Notes under the pieces: model-generated | Seen by the model: only the letters and a program-made list of their open reading frames with translations | Database searches by the model: none | What the model was told of the DNA's origin: nothing | In this document: in pieces, positions 28,327 to 37,890 of the stretch | Layout: each line of letters opens with the position of its first letter | Position numbering within the stretch: position 1 is the first letter of the stretch | DNA from: an uncultured Cellulophaga sp. | GTDB taxonomy: Bacteria; Bacteroidota; Bacteroidia; Flavobacteriales; Flavobacteriaceae | DNA: 64,000 bases | NCBI GenBank assembly: GCA_947492955.1 | Contig: CANLOV010000011.1 | Location: 1 to 64,000 of the forward strand | Reading direction: 5' to 3' | Translations under genes and position numbers: made by a program

Positions 28327-30402
28327 ATGTTTAATTCTAAACCAAACAAACAAACAAAATACATTAAATTATTGCTATGCTTATTTAGTATTGCATTTAG
28401 TTTAAATACTTCTAGTGCCCAACAAAAGTTTATTGATAGTTTAAAAAGAGAGGTTAATAGTTTAAAAAACAAACCAAAATTTACAGAAAAAGATACTACT
28501 TATTTAAACTTAATTAATGATTTAGCATTCGAATTATTATATTATAACTCGGATTCATCATTCATTTTATCTAAGAAAGCTTTAAAAATTAGTTCTTCTA
28601 TAAAACATATAAAAGGGAATAGTATAGCCTTAACTAATATATCCAGGTATTATATAAATAAAGGGGAATACGAGCAATCTATTATTCATCTAAAAAAAGC
28701 ACTCTTTTTCAGCAATCAAATTAACAATCCATATGTTGCTAGATTTATTTACAACTTATTAGGATTAGCATATACAGAATTAGATGATTATGCAAATGCC
28801 CTAAGTTCATATTTACAAGGCATAAAACTTGCTAAAAAAATAAATGATAATGAATGGTTAGCAATTTATAATGGAAATATAGCTGGTCTTTATATTCATC
28901 AAGAAGACTATAAACAAGCATTACATTTCTATCATAAAATTACACAGATAAATAATAAAATAACAGATGAAATATTCTCAGCAGAAGCTATGAGTAATAT
29001 TGCATATATATATGCTAATACGGGAGATTTTAAAAATGCACTTATAAATGTTAATAAAAGTATAGAAACATTTAAAGAACATAATATATTCGAATGGTTA
29101 GCACATGCCTATAAAGTAAAAGGCTATATTTATTTAAAACAAAAAAAGTATAAATGGGCTCTTAATTGGTTTGAAGAAAGTCTTTTAATTCATAAAAAAA
29201 TAGAAGATGATGTAGAAAAAATTAAACTGAATAATTATTTTGCTCAAGCCTATTTAGGGCTTAATAAAAATAATTTATCTCTAAAATACGCTTTAAACGC
29301 ATATAAGGCCGCCCACAAAATTAATAACCTTAAACAAATACAAAAAGCAGCAAAAATATTATATGAAACATCTAAAAAAACAAATAATATTAATGAGACT
29401 TTAAAATATCATGAAACTTATAGAGAAATAACTGAATTACGTGCCAAAAAGATTAAATCTAGGAATTTACCAATGTTCAAGGCAAAAATAGAATATGAAA
29501 AGCAAGAACAGAAATTAATCTTAGAAAATAAAAAAGCACTTCAAAAAAAACAAAACTATATTTATGTCGTTCTAATTATAATTCTCTTAGCTATTCTCAT
29601 TATTTTAATTATACTAAAATCAAGAAAAGCACAAAAAAGATTAAATTTAAAACTGAATAACCAAAAGTTATTTTTATTAGAAAGAGAGTCTGAATTAGAA
29701 GATATTAATGAAACAAAAAATATGTTATTTTCTATTATTGGTCACGATTTAAGAGGTCCTATTAGTGAATTAGAAACATTACTAAATCTTTTTAAAAAAG
29801 GAGATATAAAAAATTTCGATTTTTTAAATATGATACCAAAGCTTCAGAAAGATGTAAATCATATATCGTTTACATTAAATAATCTTCTGTCGTGGAGTCA
29901 AACACAAATGAAATCTGCTAAAACAAATCCTTCAGAGTTTGTAATTAATAACTTAATAGAGGAAAACATAAAATTTCTGCTCAAAATTTCTGAAAAAAAA
30001 TCTATTACGATAAAAAATGATTTACACAATCCTATTAATTTATGGGGAGATTATAATCAAATAGATATTATTATACGTAATTTACTTAGCAATGCCTTAA
30101 AATTTACTCCTAAAAATGGGACTATAATTCTTAACTCTAACGAAAAAGAAAATTCATGGGTTATATCTATAAAAGATACCGGTGTTGGTATAGATAAATG
30201 CACACAAGAAAAAATATTCAAAAAAAATACAAATATAACAACATTTGGTACAAATAATGAGAAAGGTACAGGTATAGGACTATCTTTATGTAAAGAAATG
30301 ATAGAACAAAATAAAGGAAGCATATGGGTAGAGAGTTCCACAAATAAGGGAAGCATATTTTACTTTACATTACCTAAAATAATATTAAGAAAAACAGTTT
30401 GA
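28327..30402 (+). CDS. TPR-containing sensor histidine kinase (copy 1)
   Basis: Membrane sensor kinase of 691 aa. It has a signal peptide (about 1-33), a periplasmic TPR array (about 45-390; YANALSSYLQGIKLAKK and similar repeats), a coiled stretch, one transmembrane helix (about 412-436), a HisKA domain with phospho-acceptor H473 in SIIGHDLRGPI, and an HATPase_c domain (about 575-685) with N box NLLSNALKFTPKNG and G boxes KDTGVGID and KGTGIGLSLCKEM. There is no receiver domain, and no response regulator gene lies nearby. It is a tandem paralogue of the next gene, 49 bases downstream, with the same length and the histidine at the same position. Confidence 0.88.
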   Translation: MFNSKPNKQTKYIKLLLCLFSIAFSLNTSSAQQKFIDSLKREVNSLKNKPKFTEKDTTYLNLINDLAFELLYYNSDSSFILSKKALKISSSIKHIKGNSIALTNISRYYINKGEYEQSIIHLKKALFFSNQINNPYVARFIYNLLGLAYTELDDYANALSSYLQGIKLAKKINDNEWLAIYNGNIAGLYIHQEDYKQALHFYHKITQINNKITDEIFSAEAMSNIAYIYANTGDFKNALINVNKSIETFKEHNIFEWLAHAYKVKGYIYLKQKKYKWALNWFEESLLIHKKIEDDVEKIKLNNYFAQAYLGLNKNNLSLKYALNAYKAAHKINNLKQIQKAAKILYETSKKTNNINETLKYHETYREITELRAKKIKSRNLPMFKAKIEYEKQEQKLILENKKALQKKQNYIYVVLIIILLAILIILIILKSRKAQKRLNLKLNNQKLFLLERESELEDINETKNMLFSIIGHDLRGPISELETLLNLFKKGDIKNFDFLNMIPKLQKDVNHISFTLNNLLSWSQTQMKSAKTNPSEFVINNLIEENIKFLLKISEKKSITIKNDLHNPINLWGDYNQIDIIIRNLLSNALKFTPKNGTIILNSNEKENSWVISIKDTGVGIDKCTQEKIFKKNTNITTFGTNNEKGTGIGLSLCKEMIEQNKGSIWVESSTNKGSIFYFTLPKIILRKTV

Positions 30403-30451
30403 TACATATAAATGCAATAAATCGGTTTTTATATTTAAAAAACAAAACTAA

Positions 30452-32527
30452 ATGCTAAACTTTAATACATACAAAAAAAATTCCTCTACTAAATTAGTAT
30501 TATGCTTACTATTTACGATATGGTTATCTAACAGCTGCTTTGCTCAACAAAAAATTACGGATAGTTTAAAAAGGGAAATTAACAATATTAAAAATACCAA
30601 AGGCTTTACAAACAAAGACACAACTTATATTAACTTAATTAATAATTTAGCTTATAAATTAACATACTATAATATAGATAGCGTACTATATTTATCTAAT
30701 GAAGCCCTTAAGATTAGTTCTTCTATAAATTATAAAAAGGGAAAAAGCAAGGCTATTTTAAATATAGGTACATACTATTATATCAAAAGTGAATATCAAA
30801 ATTCTTTAATAGAATTAAAAAAAGCTCTTGATATTTCGAAAGAAATTAATGAAACTAAAACAACTATTAATATATATAATTTATTAGGTATTACATATAG
30901 CACTTTAGATGATTATGCCAACGCATTAAATTCATACTTAAAAGGAATTAAAATAGCAGAGAAATTAAATGACTATAGAGCTCTATCTATATTCAATAGC
31001 AATATTGCGTTACTTTATTTTTCTCAGCAAGACTATGAACAGGCATTATATTTTTACAATAAAGTTACAGAAATAAACAATAGAACTGGTGCCAAAACTT
31101 TTATTGCAGAACCCATGAGTAATATGGCGTCTATCTACGCGGATACAGGTGATTTTGACAAAGCTATGTTAAACATAAATGAAAGTATTAAAATTTTTCA
31201 AGAAAATAATACCTACGACTGGTTAGCACATGCCTATAAAGTAAAAGGTAAAATTTATCTAAAACAAAAAAAATATAAATGGGCATTAAATTGGTTTGAA
31301 GAAGGGCTTTTAGTCCATAAAAAAATAGAAGATCATTTAGAAAAAATAAAATTAAACAGTTTCATTGCTGATGCATACTTAGGAATTAAAAAAAATGATT
31401 TATCTAAAAAATATGCATTAGATGTTTATTCTAAATCTTTAGAGATTAATAATTCTGAACATATTCAAAAAGCATCTAAAACACTGTATCTAATATATAA
31501 AGATGAAAATAATATTAGTGAAGCTTTAAAATATCATGAAATTTATCAAGAAATATCAGAGTCCAGAGCTAAAAAAATAAATACGCGTGGTTTAACCATG
31601 TTAAAGGCAAAAATAGCATATGAAGAGCAAGAAAAGAAGCTAATACAACAAAATAAAAAAGAACTTAAAAAGAAACAAAATTATATTTACCTAGTAATTT
31701 TAATCACTTTAATTTCATTCTTTGTAATAGCCCTTATTCTTAAATCTAGAAAAGTTCAAAAAAAATTAAACAAAAAACTAAATAAACAAAAATTAGCGCT
31801 TGTAAAAAGGGAAACTGAATTAAAAAATAGTAATGAGACTAAGAACATGTTATTCTCAATCATAGGTCATGACTTAAGAGGTCCTATAGGTGCTTTAGAA
31901 TCGTTATTAAATCTTTTTAAAATGGGAGACTTAAAAAGTGCTGATTTTTTAAATATGATTCCTAAATTACAGAAAGATGTAAATCATATATCTTTTACGT
32001 TAAATAACCTTCTCTCTTGGAGTTTAACACAAATGAATGGAGCTAATACAAACCCTACCGAACTAGTTTTTAATGAATTGGTTGATGAAAACATTAATTT
32101 CCTTAATGAAATATCTACAAAGAAAGAAATTACAATAAATAACAAATTACATGAGCATATTCAGATTTGGTCTGATCGTAACCAGATAGATATTATTGTT
32201 CGTAATTTATTGAGTAACGCTCTAAAATTTACTCCTAAAAATGGAACCATTACAATAAAATCTTTAGAAAAAGAGAACTCATGGGTTATATCTATAAAAG
32301 ATACAGGAGTTGGTATGGATAAATACACGCAAGAAAAAATCTTTAAAAAGGACACTAATATAACTACCTACGGTACAAATAATGAAAAAGGAACAGGTAT
32401 AGGCTTATCTTTATGTAAAGATATGGTAGAAAAAAATAATGGTACTATATGGGTAGAAAGCACTCTTAATAAAGGAAGTATTTTTTATTTTACATTACCT
32501 AAAACAAACTCAGAAGATGTTATCTAA
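30452..32527 (+). CDS. TPR-containing sensor histidine kinase (copy 2)
   Basis: Paralogue of the preceding kinase, also 691 aa, with the phospho-acceptor again at H473 (GHDLRGPIG). Order: signal peptide (ending near CFAQ), TPR array, transmembrane helix (about 412-434), HisKA, and HATPase_c (NLLSNALKFTPKNG, GTGIGLSLCKDM). The kinase halves are nearly identical between copies, while the TPR halves differ more. This suggests a duplication with diverging input and shared output. Its 3' end overlaps the convergent bshB1 gene by 18 bases. The partner regulator is not in the window. Confidence 0.88.
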   Translation: MLNFNTYKKNSSTKLVLCLLFTIWLSNSCFAQQKITDSLKREINNIKNTKGFTNKDTTYINLINNLAYKLTYYNIDSVLYLSNEALKISSSINYKKGKSKAILNIGTYYYIKSEYQNSLIELKKALDISKEINETKTTINIYNLLGITYSTLDDYANALNSYLKGIKIAEKLNDYRALSIFNSNIALLYFSQQDYEQALYFYNKVTEINNRTGAKTFIAEPMSNMASIYADTGDFDKAMLNINESIKIFQENNTYDWLAHAYKVKGKIYLKQKKYKWALNWFEEGLLVHKKIEDHLEKIKLNSFIADAYLGIKKNDLSKKYALDVYSKSLEINNSEHIQKASKTLYLIYKDENNISEALKYHEIYQEISESRAKKINTRGLTMLKAKIAYEEQEKKLIQQNKKELKKKQNYIYLVILITLISFFVIALILKSRKVQKKLNKKLNKQKLALVKRETELKNSNETKNMLFSIIGHDLRGPIGALESLLNLFKMGDLKSADFLNMIPKLQKDVNHISFTLNNLLSWSLTQMNGANTNPTELVFNELVDENINFLNEISTKKEITINNKLHEHIQIWSDRNQIDIIVRNLLSNALKFTPKNGTITIKSLEKENSWVISIKDTGVGMDKYTQEKIFKKDTNITTYGTNNEKGTGIGLSLCKDMVEKNNGTIWVESTLNKGSIFYFTLPKTNSEDVI

Positions 32528-33232
32528 TGTTTTTACTGCTATATGCCTCTCTGTTGTAAATCCTTCCGCATAGTCTACACCTACTATGCGCCCTAAATCT
32601 CTTGCTCTGTAGTTAACACTATCTATAAAATTTTTATTACTTATAGGTGTTTCTGGTTCATCACTATTAGGATTAAAAAACTGAGAGCCGTATGCTAAAA
32701 TAGCTGCTGTTTTCTTTTCTATATAACTACTAATATCAACAACAAAATCTGGCTCAATATTTTTCCATTGAATATAATGATATACTTGTTTAGGTCGCCA
32801 AGGTTCTTGCTGTTTTGTTTCTCCTTCTAAGTTGGTATTTATTTTAATTAACCCGCTTAAAAAACAAGCATCACTCACTAATTTACTGCCTTTTGCATGA
32901 TCTATGTGGCGATCATCTATTGCATTACATAAAACAATTTCTGGCTGATACTTACGTATCATCTTTATTATTTCTAATTGGTGTTCTTTATCATTTATAA
33001 AAAAACCATCCGCAAACTTTAAATTTTCTCTTGTTACTACTCCTAGTATTTTAGCTGCTGCTGCTGCTTCTTTATCTCTAATTTCTGCTGAGCCTCTTGT
33101 TCCTAACTCTCCCCTAGTTAAATCTACTATTCCAACTTTTTTACCATTAGCAATTTCTAACGCTAAAGTTCCTCCTGCTCCTAACTCTACATCATCTGGG
33201 TGTGCTCCAAAAGCTAAAATATCTAATTTCAT
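32510..33232 (-). CDS. bshB1: Bacillithiol biosynthesis deacetylase BshB1
   Basis: Zinc-dependent N-deacetylase of 240 aa that converts GlcNAc-malate to GlcN-malate in bacillithiol synthesis, in the cytoplasm. The LmbE/PIG-L motif FGAHPDDVELGAGG is at the N-terminus, the third metal ligand in DDRHIDHAKG, and the family segments DLTRGELGTRG and VDYAEGFTTERHIAV are present. Bacillithiol is the usual low-molecular-weight thiol of this phylum. It has no signal peptide, unlike the large PIG-L protein at 41.4 kb. It is convergent with the kinase gene, and the two overlap by 18 bases. Confidence 0.92.
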   Translation of the reverse strand: MKLDILAFGAHPDDVELGAGGTLALEIANGKKVGIVDLTRGELGTRGSAEIRDKEAAAAAKILGVVTRENLKFADGFFINDKEHQLEIIKMIRKYQPEIVLCNAIDDRHIDHAKGSKLVSDACFLSGLIKINTNLEGETKQQEPWRPKQVYHYIQWKNIEPDFVVDISSYIEKKTAAILAYGSQFFNPNSDEPETPISNKNFIDSVNYRARDLGRIVGVDYAEGFTTERHIAVKTLDNIF

Positions 33233-33292
33233 TCTTTAAAATTCTTTTAACACTAGTCGTTTAAATATTTAATTACTTTCTTCTGTTAAATA

Positions 33293-36200
33293 TTATTTTT
33301 TAGCATAATTAACTTTATACCTCCAATAACTAATTGCTCCCAATATAAAGACTCCTAAAACAGTATACCAAATAAAAGTAGGTGTTATTACTTGTGCCCC
33401 ACTTGCATAACTATGTAATCCTACTAAGTAAAAATTAACTCCAAAATACGTCATCATAATACTTGCATAGGCTATTATACTTAAGAAATTAAATGTCCAT
33501 GTACCTCTTAATCCAGGAATTAAACGCATATGTATTACAAAAGCATACACCAAAATAGATATAAATGCCCATGTCTCTTTAGGGTCCCAACCCCAATAAC
33601 GTCCCCAACTTTCGTTGGCCCATTGTCCTCCTAAAAAAGTACCTATAGTTAACATTACTAAGCCCGTAATTAATGCTAGTTCGTTAATTATAGTTATTTC
33701 TTTTAGATTAATATTCATTCGTTTTTTATTCTTATTGGTCGTTAAAATCATTAAAAGAAGTGATACTATACCCAATATCATTCCAACAGTTAAAGGACCA
33801 TAACTCCCCACAATTACTGCGGTATGGATCATTAACCAATAACTATCTAGAACTGGTACTAGATTACCTATAGCTGGATCTACCCAATTTTGATGCGCTA
33901 CCCATAACAACATAAAGGTAACAAATGCTGTTGCCGCAATGGTCATATCACTTTTTCTACCCAAAGCCAAACCAATTGCTATAGTAGCCCAAGCTACGTA
34001 AATAATACTCTCATAAGTATTACTCCATGGTGCATGTCCAGATACATACCATATTAATATTAAACCAACAGTATGCCATATAAATAAAACAATAATAGTT
34101 CCTTTACAAAAATAAATTGCAGCTTTCCATATTTCTCTATCCTTAAATATTTGAAAGATTAAAACAATAAACATTAACAAGCCTATTAATGCATAATACA
34201 TAAATAGATTATTAAATATATTAAGCTTATTATATATTATTTCTATTTTTATTTTATTATCAGTAGGTAATACTTCTTCTCCATGGTTCTCTTGGTTCTT
34301 TTTAAAAGCTGCTAATAATTTATCTGCTGCTTTATAATCTCCTGTTTCTAATGACTTCCTTAAAGTCATTAAATAATAGGGTACTGCATTTTTTACAAAA
34401 TTGCCATATAAAGAATCGCTTACCTGTGTTTGGTCTGATCTGTATTCTAGTGCAGATATCCATTTGTTATTTTCATCATTAAGCAAGGGGAATATTTTAA
34501 GAATACCACCAGATAAAGCTCTATCTAAAAGAGTAAGCCTTATATTAAGGTTTTTAAAATCTTTCTGAAACTGGTTAGGAATATTGGTAGATGTAGCATC
34601 TTTAAGAAAAGGCTGTAATTTGTAAGTACCATCTACATTAAAAAAATCGGTTGCTTTAACATATATCTGGTCTTTTGGCACGCCTAGTATATTACGAATA
34701 CTATCATTCTGAATACTCCCCTTTTTCTTATCTATAGCAATAAACTCTGTATTATACCACAATCTTGGATTTAGCATCATAGATAAAAACACCTGATCAG
34801 AATCTAAATCTTTAAATTTATCTTTTAAACTTAATTTCCTTAATACCTGAGATGTAAAGGTATTTATTGGCATCATTCTACCTCTATCATCTTGTATTAC
34901 AAGAGCTCCAAATTTAGCAGCATGTTCTTTAGATACAATAATAGTTTTATGTATGGAATCTATCTGTTGATGTGTTGGACCCTGATGATTTTCCTTATGC
35001 TGAGAAAAACCTAATACACTAAAAAGAAGCACTACAATAGTCATCATAGTTTTTTTCTTTTCTTTAATTTTATTTAAGGATTTTTCTAAATCTTTAAAAC
35101 GTGTATCCCCAAAGAACATAATACCTAGCAATCCTATATATAATAGAAAATAACCTATATAAGTTACCCATGTTCCCCAAAAATCGTGATTTACAGAAAG
35201 TATTGTTCCTTTTTCATCGGGGTCAAAACCAGACTGAAAAAAACGATAGCCCTTATGATCAAGAACATGGTTCATAAATATATCAAAATCAAAATTACGC
35301 TCGTCCTCTACTGTTACTTTACTCATAAAGGAGGAATATACTTCTTGTGTTCCTGGTTGTTTTTCTGCTATAAAATCATTTAACTTCATATGAAATGGCA
35401 GGTTGTATGTTTTAGACCCATAACCTATAGTAAAATCTAAATCTCCTACTTTTATTTTTTCTGAGAAACTAGCTATTCCTTTTGACCCTAATATTTTTTT
35501 ACGAACTGTTTCTCCATTAGAAGTAATATCTAGAACTAATGCATCTTGATCTTTCTCTGTAACTTCTTTTTTAGGTATAGCAACTATTCCATAATTTCCT
35601 TTTACCAAAGGGTCTGGAATTACAAATCTCATGCCAGCTACGTTATATAACGAACGTAATTGAAACGTTTGCAAACTATCTTTCAGTAATTTTCCTTGAA
35701 ACTGGTCTGCCATTCTCATAAAATCTCCTTCAAAGGGAGCTTTTATCTTAAAATTGTCTCCTTCTGTAAAAATGTTTATGGCTCCATCTGTAGGTTTGTC
35801 TAAAGCAAACAAAACATTATGGATACTTGCTATTTTACCACGTTCTAGATAATGATCATGTCGTTCTCCGTCACCAGCTTCTACAATTTTTAAAAATTCC
35901 TTTCCATTTTCATCTAAAACAAGCCCTTTTTTTGCTCCTTGTATAAAATCTACATATGAGATTGTAAAGGGTGTATTATTAAAATCAAAATTCCAGGGAA
36001 GGCTAGATTTTAATGCTTCAGGAGTAACAATAATATCGTCTTGAAACTTTCTTCGGTGTAATTCGCCATCAATATTACCATCTACTAATGCTGTTAAATA
36101 GGTTTTATCTGAATAAAATACCTTCTCAGATTTCCCTTCTCTAATAGGCATTACTCCCTCATATCCAATATAACGCGTTATAGCTGCGCCTGCAATAATT

Positions 36201-36463
36201 AATACCCAAGAAATATGCAAAACTAATGTAGGCCATTTTTCTTTACGTAATAATCTGTAACGACCAATATTACCTATAAAATTAATAACAAAAAACAGCA
36301 TAATAATTTCGAGCCAACGGGTATTGTAAACCCATATTTTTGCAGTTTCGGTACTAAACTTAGTTTCTATAAAAGTACCAACCCCCATGGCTACGGCAAA
36401 AACAATAAAAAGTACGGCTGTTAATCGGGTAGAAAATAAAATCTTTTTTAGTCTGTCAATCAT
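33293..36463 (-). CDS. ccsBA: Fused ResB/CcsA cytochrome c assembly protein
   Basis: System II heme exporter and cytochrome c ligase in the inner membrane, a single-chain fusion of about 1056 aa. The N-terminal half is ResB-like, with transmembrane helices and a large periplasmic domain. The C-terminal half is CcsA, with the tryptophan-rich heme motif WGRYWGWDPKETW and candidate axial histidines in IHTAVIV and GLHSYA. I place the start at ATG 36463 (MIDRLKKILF). In-frame upstream codons include a TTG at 36484 that overlaps a promoter box. It would mature the cytochrome domain of the ThuA fusion as well as respiratory cytochromes. Confidence 0.92.
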   Translation of the reverse strand: MIDRLKKILFSTRLTAVLFIVFAVAMGVGTFIETKFSTETAKIWVYNTRWLEIIMLFFVINFIGNIGRYRLLRKEKWPTLVLHISWVLIIAGAAITRYIGYEGVMPIREGKSEKVFYSDKTYLTALVDGNIDGELHRRKFQDDIIVTPEALKSSLPWNFDFNNTPFTISYVDFIQGAKKGLVLDENGKEFLKIVEAGDGERHDHYLERGKIASIHNVLFALDKPTDGAINIFTEGDNFKIKAPFEGDFMRMADQFQGKLLKDSLQTFQLRSLYNVAGMRFVIPDPLVKGNYGIVAIPKKEVTEKDQDALVLDITSNGETVRKKILGSKGIASFSEKIKVGDLDFTIGYGSKTYNLPFHMKLNDFIAEKQPGTQEVYSSFMSKVTVEDERNFDFDIFMNHVLDHKGYRFFQSGFDPDEKGTILSVNHDFWGTWVTYIGYFLLYIGLLGIMFFGDTRFKDLEKSLNKIKEKKKTMMTIVVLLFSVLGFSQHKENHQGPTHQQIDSIHKTIIVSKEHAAKFGALVIQDDRGRMMPINTFTSQVLRKLSLKDKFKDLDSDQVFLSMMLNPRLWYNTEFIAIDKKKGSIQNDSIRNILGVPKDQIYVKATDFFNVDGTYKLQPFLKDATSTNIPNQFQKDFKNLNIRLTLLDRALSGGILKIFPLLNDENNKWISALEYRSDQTQVSDSLYGNFVKNAVPYYLMTLRKSLETGDYKAADKLLAAFKKNQENHGEEVLPTDNKIKIEIIYNKLNIFNNLFMYYALIGLLMFIVLIFQIFKDREIWKAAIYFCKGTIIVLFIWHTVGLILIWYVSGHAPWSNTYESIIYVAWATIAIGLALGRKSDMTIAATAFVTFMLLWVAHQNWVDPAIGNLVPVLDSYWLMIHTAVIVGSYGPLTVGMILGIVSLLLMILTTNKNKKRMNINLKEITIINELALITGLVMLTIGTFLGGQWANESWGRYWGWDPKETWAFISILVYAFVIHMRLIPGLRGTWTFNFLSIIAYASIMMTYFGVNFYLVGLHSYASGAQVITPTFIWYTVLGVFILGAISYWRYKVNYAKK

Positions 36464-36481
36464 TAGATGCATTATATAATG

Positions 36482-36510
36482 CAAAAATAAGGCATAAATC
36501 CTAAAACAAA
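36482..36510 (-). promoter_or_regulatory. Promoter of ccsBA
   Basis: On the minus strand TTTG (36510-36507), a 17-base spacer, then TATTTTTG (36489-36482). It is a good match to the Bacteroidetes consensus, 18 bases before the chosen start. Confidence 0.58.
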
Positions 36511-36538
36511 TCGTTAAATAGTTCCTAAAATAAAGAGA

Positions 36539-36919
36539 TTACCTTGCTTCAAAAATTTTTAAATGAAAGAAGGTTCCCATATTTCTGGCTCTGTTTTTTG
36601 CTATAGTAGCTTTTTCCCCTGTAAACAAATCATCTATTGTTTGAAACCAAAGATTTAACCATGCTCCAAAATGATGCTCATTTATAGTATTATTCTCTGC
36701 CGCATCTACTACCTTATGCTTATACAGTGGGTTTCCTTTAAATTTATTTTTAAAAAATAAATTAGTTTCCCAAAAATCGGTTAAGTGTTCTAAATGTACA
36801 GGCCAATCTGTAATATGCTTATTAAATATAGGAGCCAATAAGTCATCTTTACGCACTTTACTATAAAACGTACTTACCAAATTATATACATCTTCCCTTG
36901 TTACTATTTCCTTTTTCAT
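36539..36919 (-). CDS. Group III truncated hemoglobin
   Basis: Small cytoplasmic heme protein of 126 aa, probably handling O2 or NO. The 2-on-2 globin pattern includes FYSKVRKDDLLAPIF near the N-terminus, the TDFWETNLFF helix, a proximal histidine in GNPLYKHKVV, and the late segment HFGAWLNLWFQTIDDLF typical of group III. It lies 13 bases after the small membrane protein gene (36933-37208) in the same direction, and both are read away from a Crp/Fnr regulator with a palindromic site between. The arrangement suggests control by oxygen or nitrosative stress. Confidence 0.85.
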   Translation of the reverse strand: MKKEIVTREDVYNLVSTFYSKVRKDDLLAPIFNKHITDWPVHLEHLTDFWETNLFFKNKFKGNPLYKHKVVDAAENNTINEHHFGAWLNLWFQTIDDLFTGEKATIAKNRARNMGTFFHLKIFEAR

Positions 36920-36932
36920 ATACTAGTGTAGA

Positions 36933-37208
36933 TTACACATTAATTAAAAGTAAAAGTACATTTATAGTTACACTAATTAGCAATAAATTAAATACTATTT
37001 TTGGTTTTAATTGAGCTAAAATTGCTGCATTATATACCATGCACGTAGATACACTTAAAGTCATTGATACTAATAAAAAACTATCACTATTTAATAAAAT
37101 ATACATTGTTGTTATGGAACCCAAACAGCTCTGCAAAATAATACTCAAGGGTATCATTAACATGTAAGAATCTTTAAAATCTAAAAATAATTTATTGTAA
37201 ATGCTCAT
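36933..37208 (-). CDS. Small membrane protein next to the truncated hemoglobin
   Basis: Predicted protein of 91 aa (start ATG 37208, MSIYNKLF) with about three hydrophobic helices: SYMLMIPLSIILQSC, FLLVSMTLSVSTCMVY and FNLLLISVTINVLLLLI. I do not recognise a named family. It is the first gene of the unit with the hemoglobin and is followed after 13 bases. An in-frame TTG at 37235 gives a longer version but lies inside the candidate -7 box. The role could be membrane-linked, but nothing in the sequence shows a function. Confidence 0.65.
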   Translation of the reverse strand: MSIYNKLFLDFKDSYMLMIPLSIILQSCLGSITTMYILLNSDSFLLVSMTLSVSTCMVYNAAILAQLKPKIVFNLLLISVTINVLLLLINV

Positions 37209-37232
37209 GGTTTTGTACTTTAGAATTTTACA

Positions 37233-37276
37233 CAAAATTATAGTTGCTTTTAGTTCTTTTTTATGACTTAAATCAT
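37233..37276 (-). promoter_or_regulatory. Fnr-type operator and -7 box between the hemoglobin unit and the Crp/Fnr gene
   Basis: The near-palindrome ATGACTTAAATCAT (37263-37276) has its centre at 37269.5. On the minus strand a TAATTTTG box (37240-37233) follows, with no -33 TTG. The operator centre falls about 40-41 bases upstream of the expected start site, the classical class II activator position. On the plus strand the operator ends 7 bases before the regulator's ATG, which would suit autorepression. Confidence 0.55.
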
Positions 37277-37283
37277 ATTGATA

Positions 37284-37874
37284 ATGATACCCGAAAATAT
37301 TTTGTTAGATTATAATGCCGAGGAAATATCTTGTGATAAAGGCCAAACTTTATTTAGCGAGGGAAAAACTGCCTATTTCTATTATCAAATAAAAGAAGGT
37401 GAAATTAAAATGCATAATCTTACCGAAAATGGTAAAGAATTTATTCAGGGTATTTTTAAAAATGGAAAAAGCTTTGGTGAACCTCCTTTGTTTGGGAATT
37501 TTTCATATCCAGCTTCTGCTACTGCAACTAAAGAAACAACGCTATTTAGGCTGTCTAAAGAAAATTTTATAACCTTACTAAAAGAGCTCCCTAATATTCA
37601 TTTACAATTAACAAGTATTTTATGTAATCGTCTTAGCTACAAAGCTATGATGATAAAAGAGGTTACTATCCACCCCCCTGAACATCGTATACTAACATTA
37701 TTAACTCACTTAAAAAAACTAAATAATAAGGGTAAGAACATATATACTATAGAACTTACCCGACAACAAATAGCAGAATTAACAGGTCTTAGAGTAGAAA
37801 CTGTTATACGAACAATAAAAAAATTAGAGATTGATAAAAAACTTGTAATCAAAAACCGTAAAATTTTGATGTAA
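37284..37874 (+). CDS. Crp/Fnr-family transcription regulator
   Basis: Cytoplasmic regulator of 196 aa (start ATG 37284, MIPENILL; a TTG at 37278 is less likely). The cyclic-nucleotide-binding-like beta roll covers about residues 15-110 (KGQTLFSEG, GKSFGEPPLFG) and the winged HTH about 140-196 (LTRQQIAELTGLRVETVIRT). There is no N-terminal cysteine cluster, so it is not an iron-sulfur Fnr; it may bind heme or another ligand. It diverges from the hemoglobin unit across a palindromic site, its likely target. The next gene starts 16 bases after its stop. Confidence 0.85.
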   Translation: MIPENILLDYNAEEISCDKGQTLFSEGKTAYFYYQIKEGEIKMHNLTENGKEFIQGIFKNGKSFGEPPLFGNFSYPASATATKETTLFRLSKENFITLLKELPNIHLQLTSILCNRLSYKAMMIKEVTIHPPEHRILTLLTHLKKLNNKGKNIYTIELTRQQIAELTGLRVETVIRTIKKLEIDKKLVIKNRKILM

Positions 37875-37890
37875 TGTGTAATTTAGTCCT

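Noticed and set aside
36464-36484. Extended N-terminus of ccsBA from TTG 36484
   Set aside because: It overlaps the candidate -7 box and adds residues (MHYIMHL) not expected in the family.
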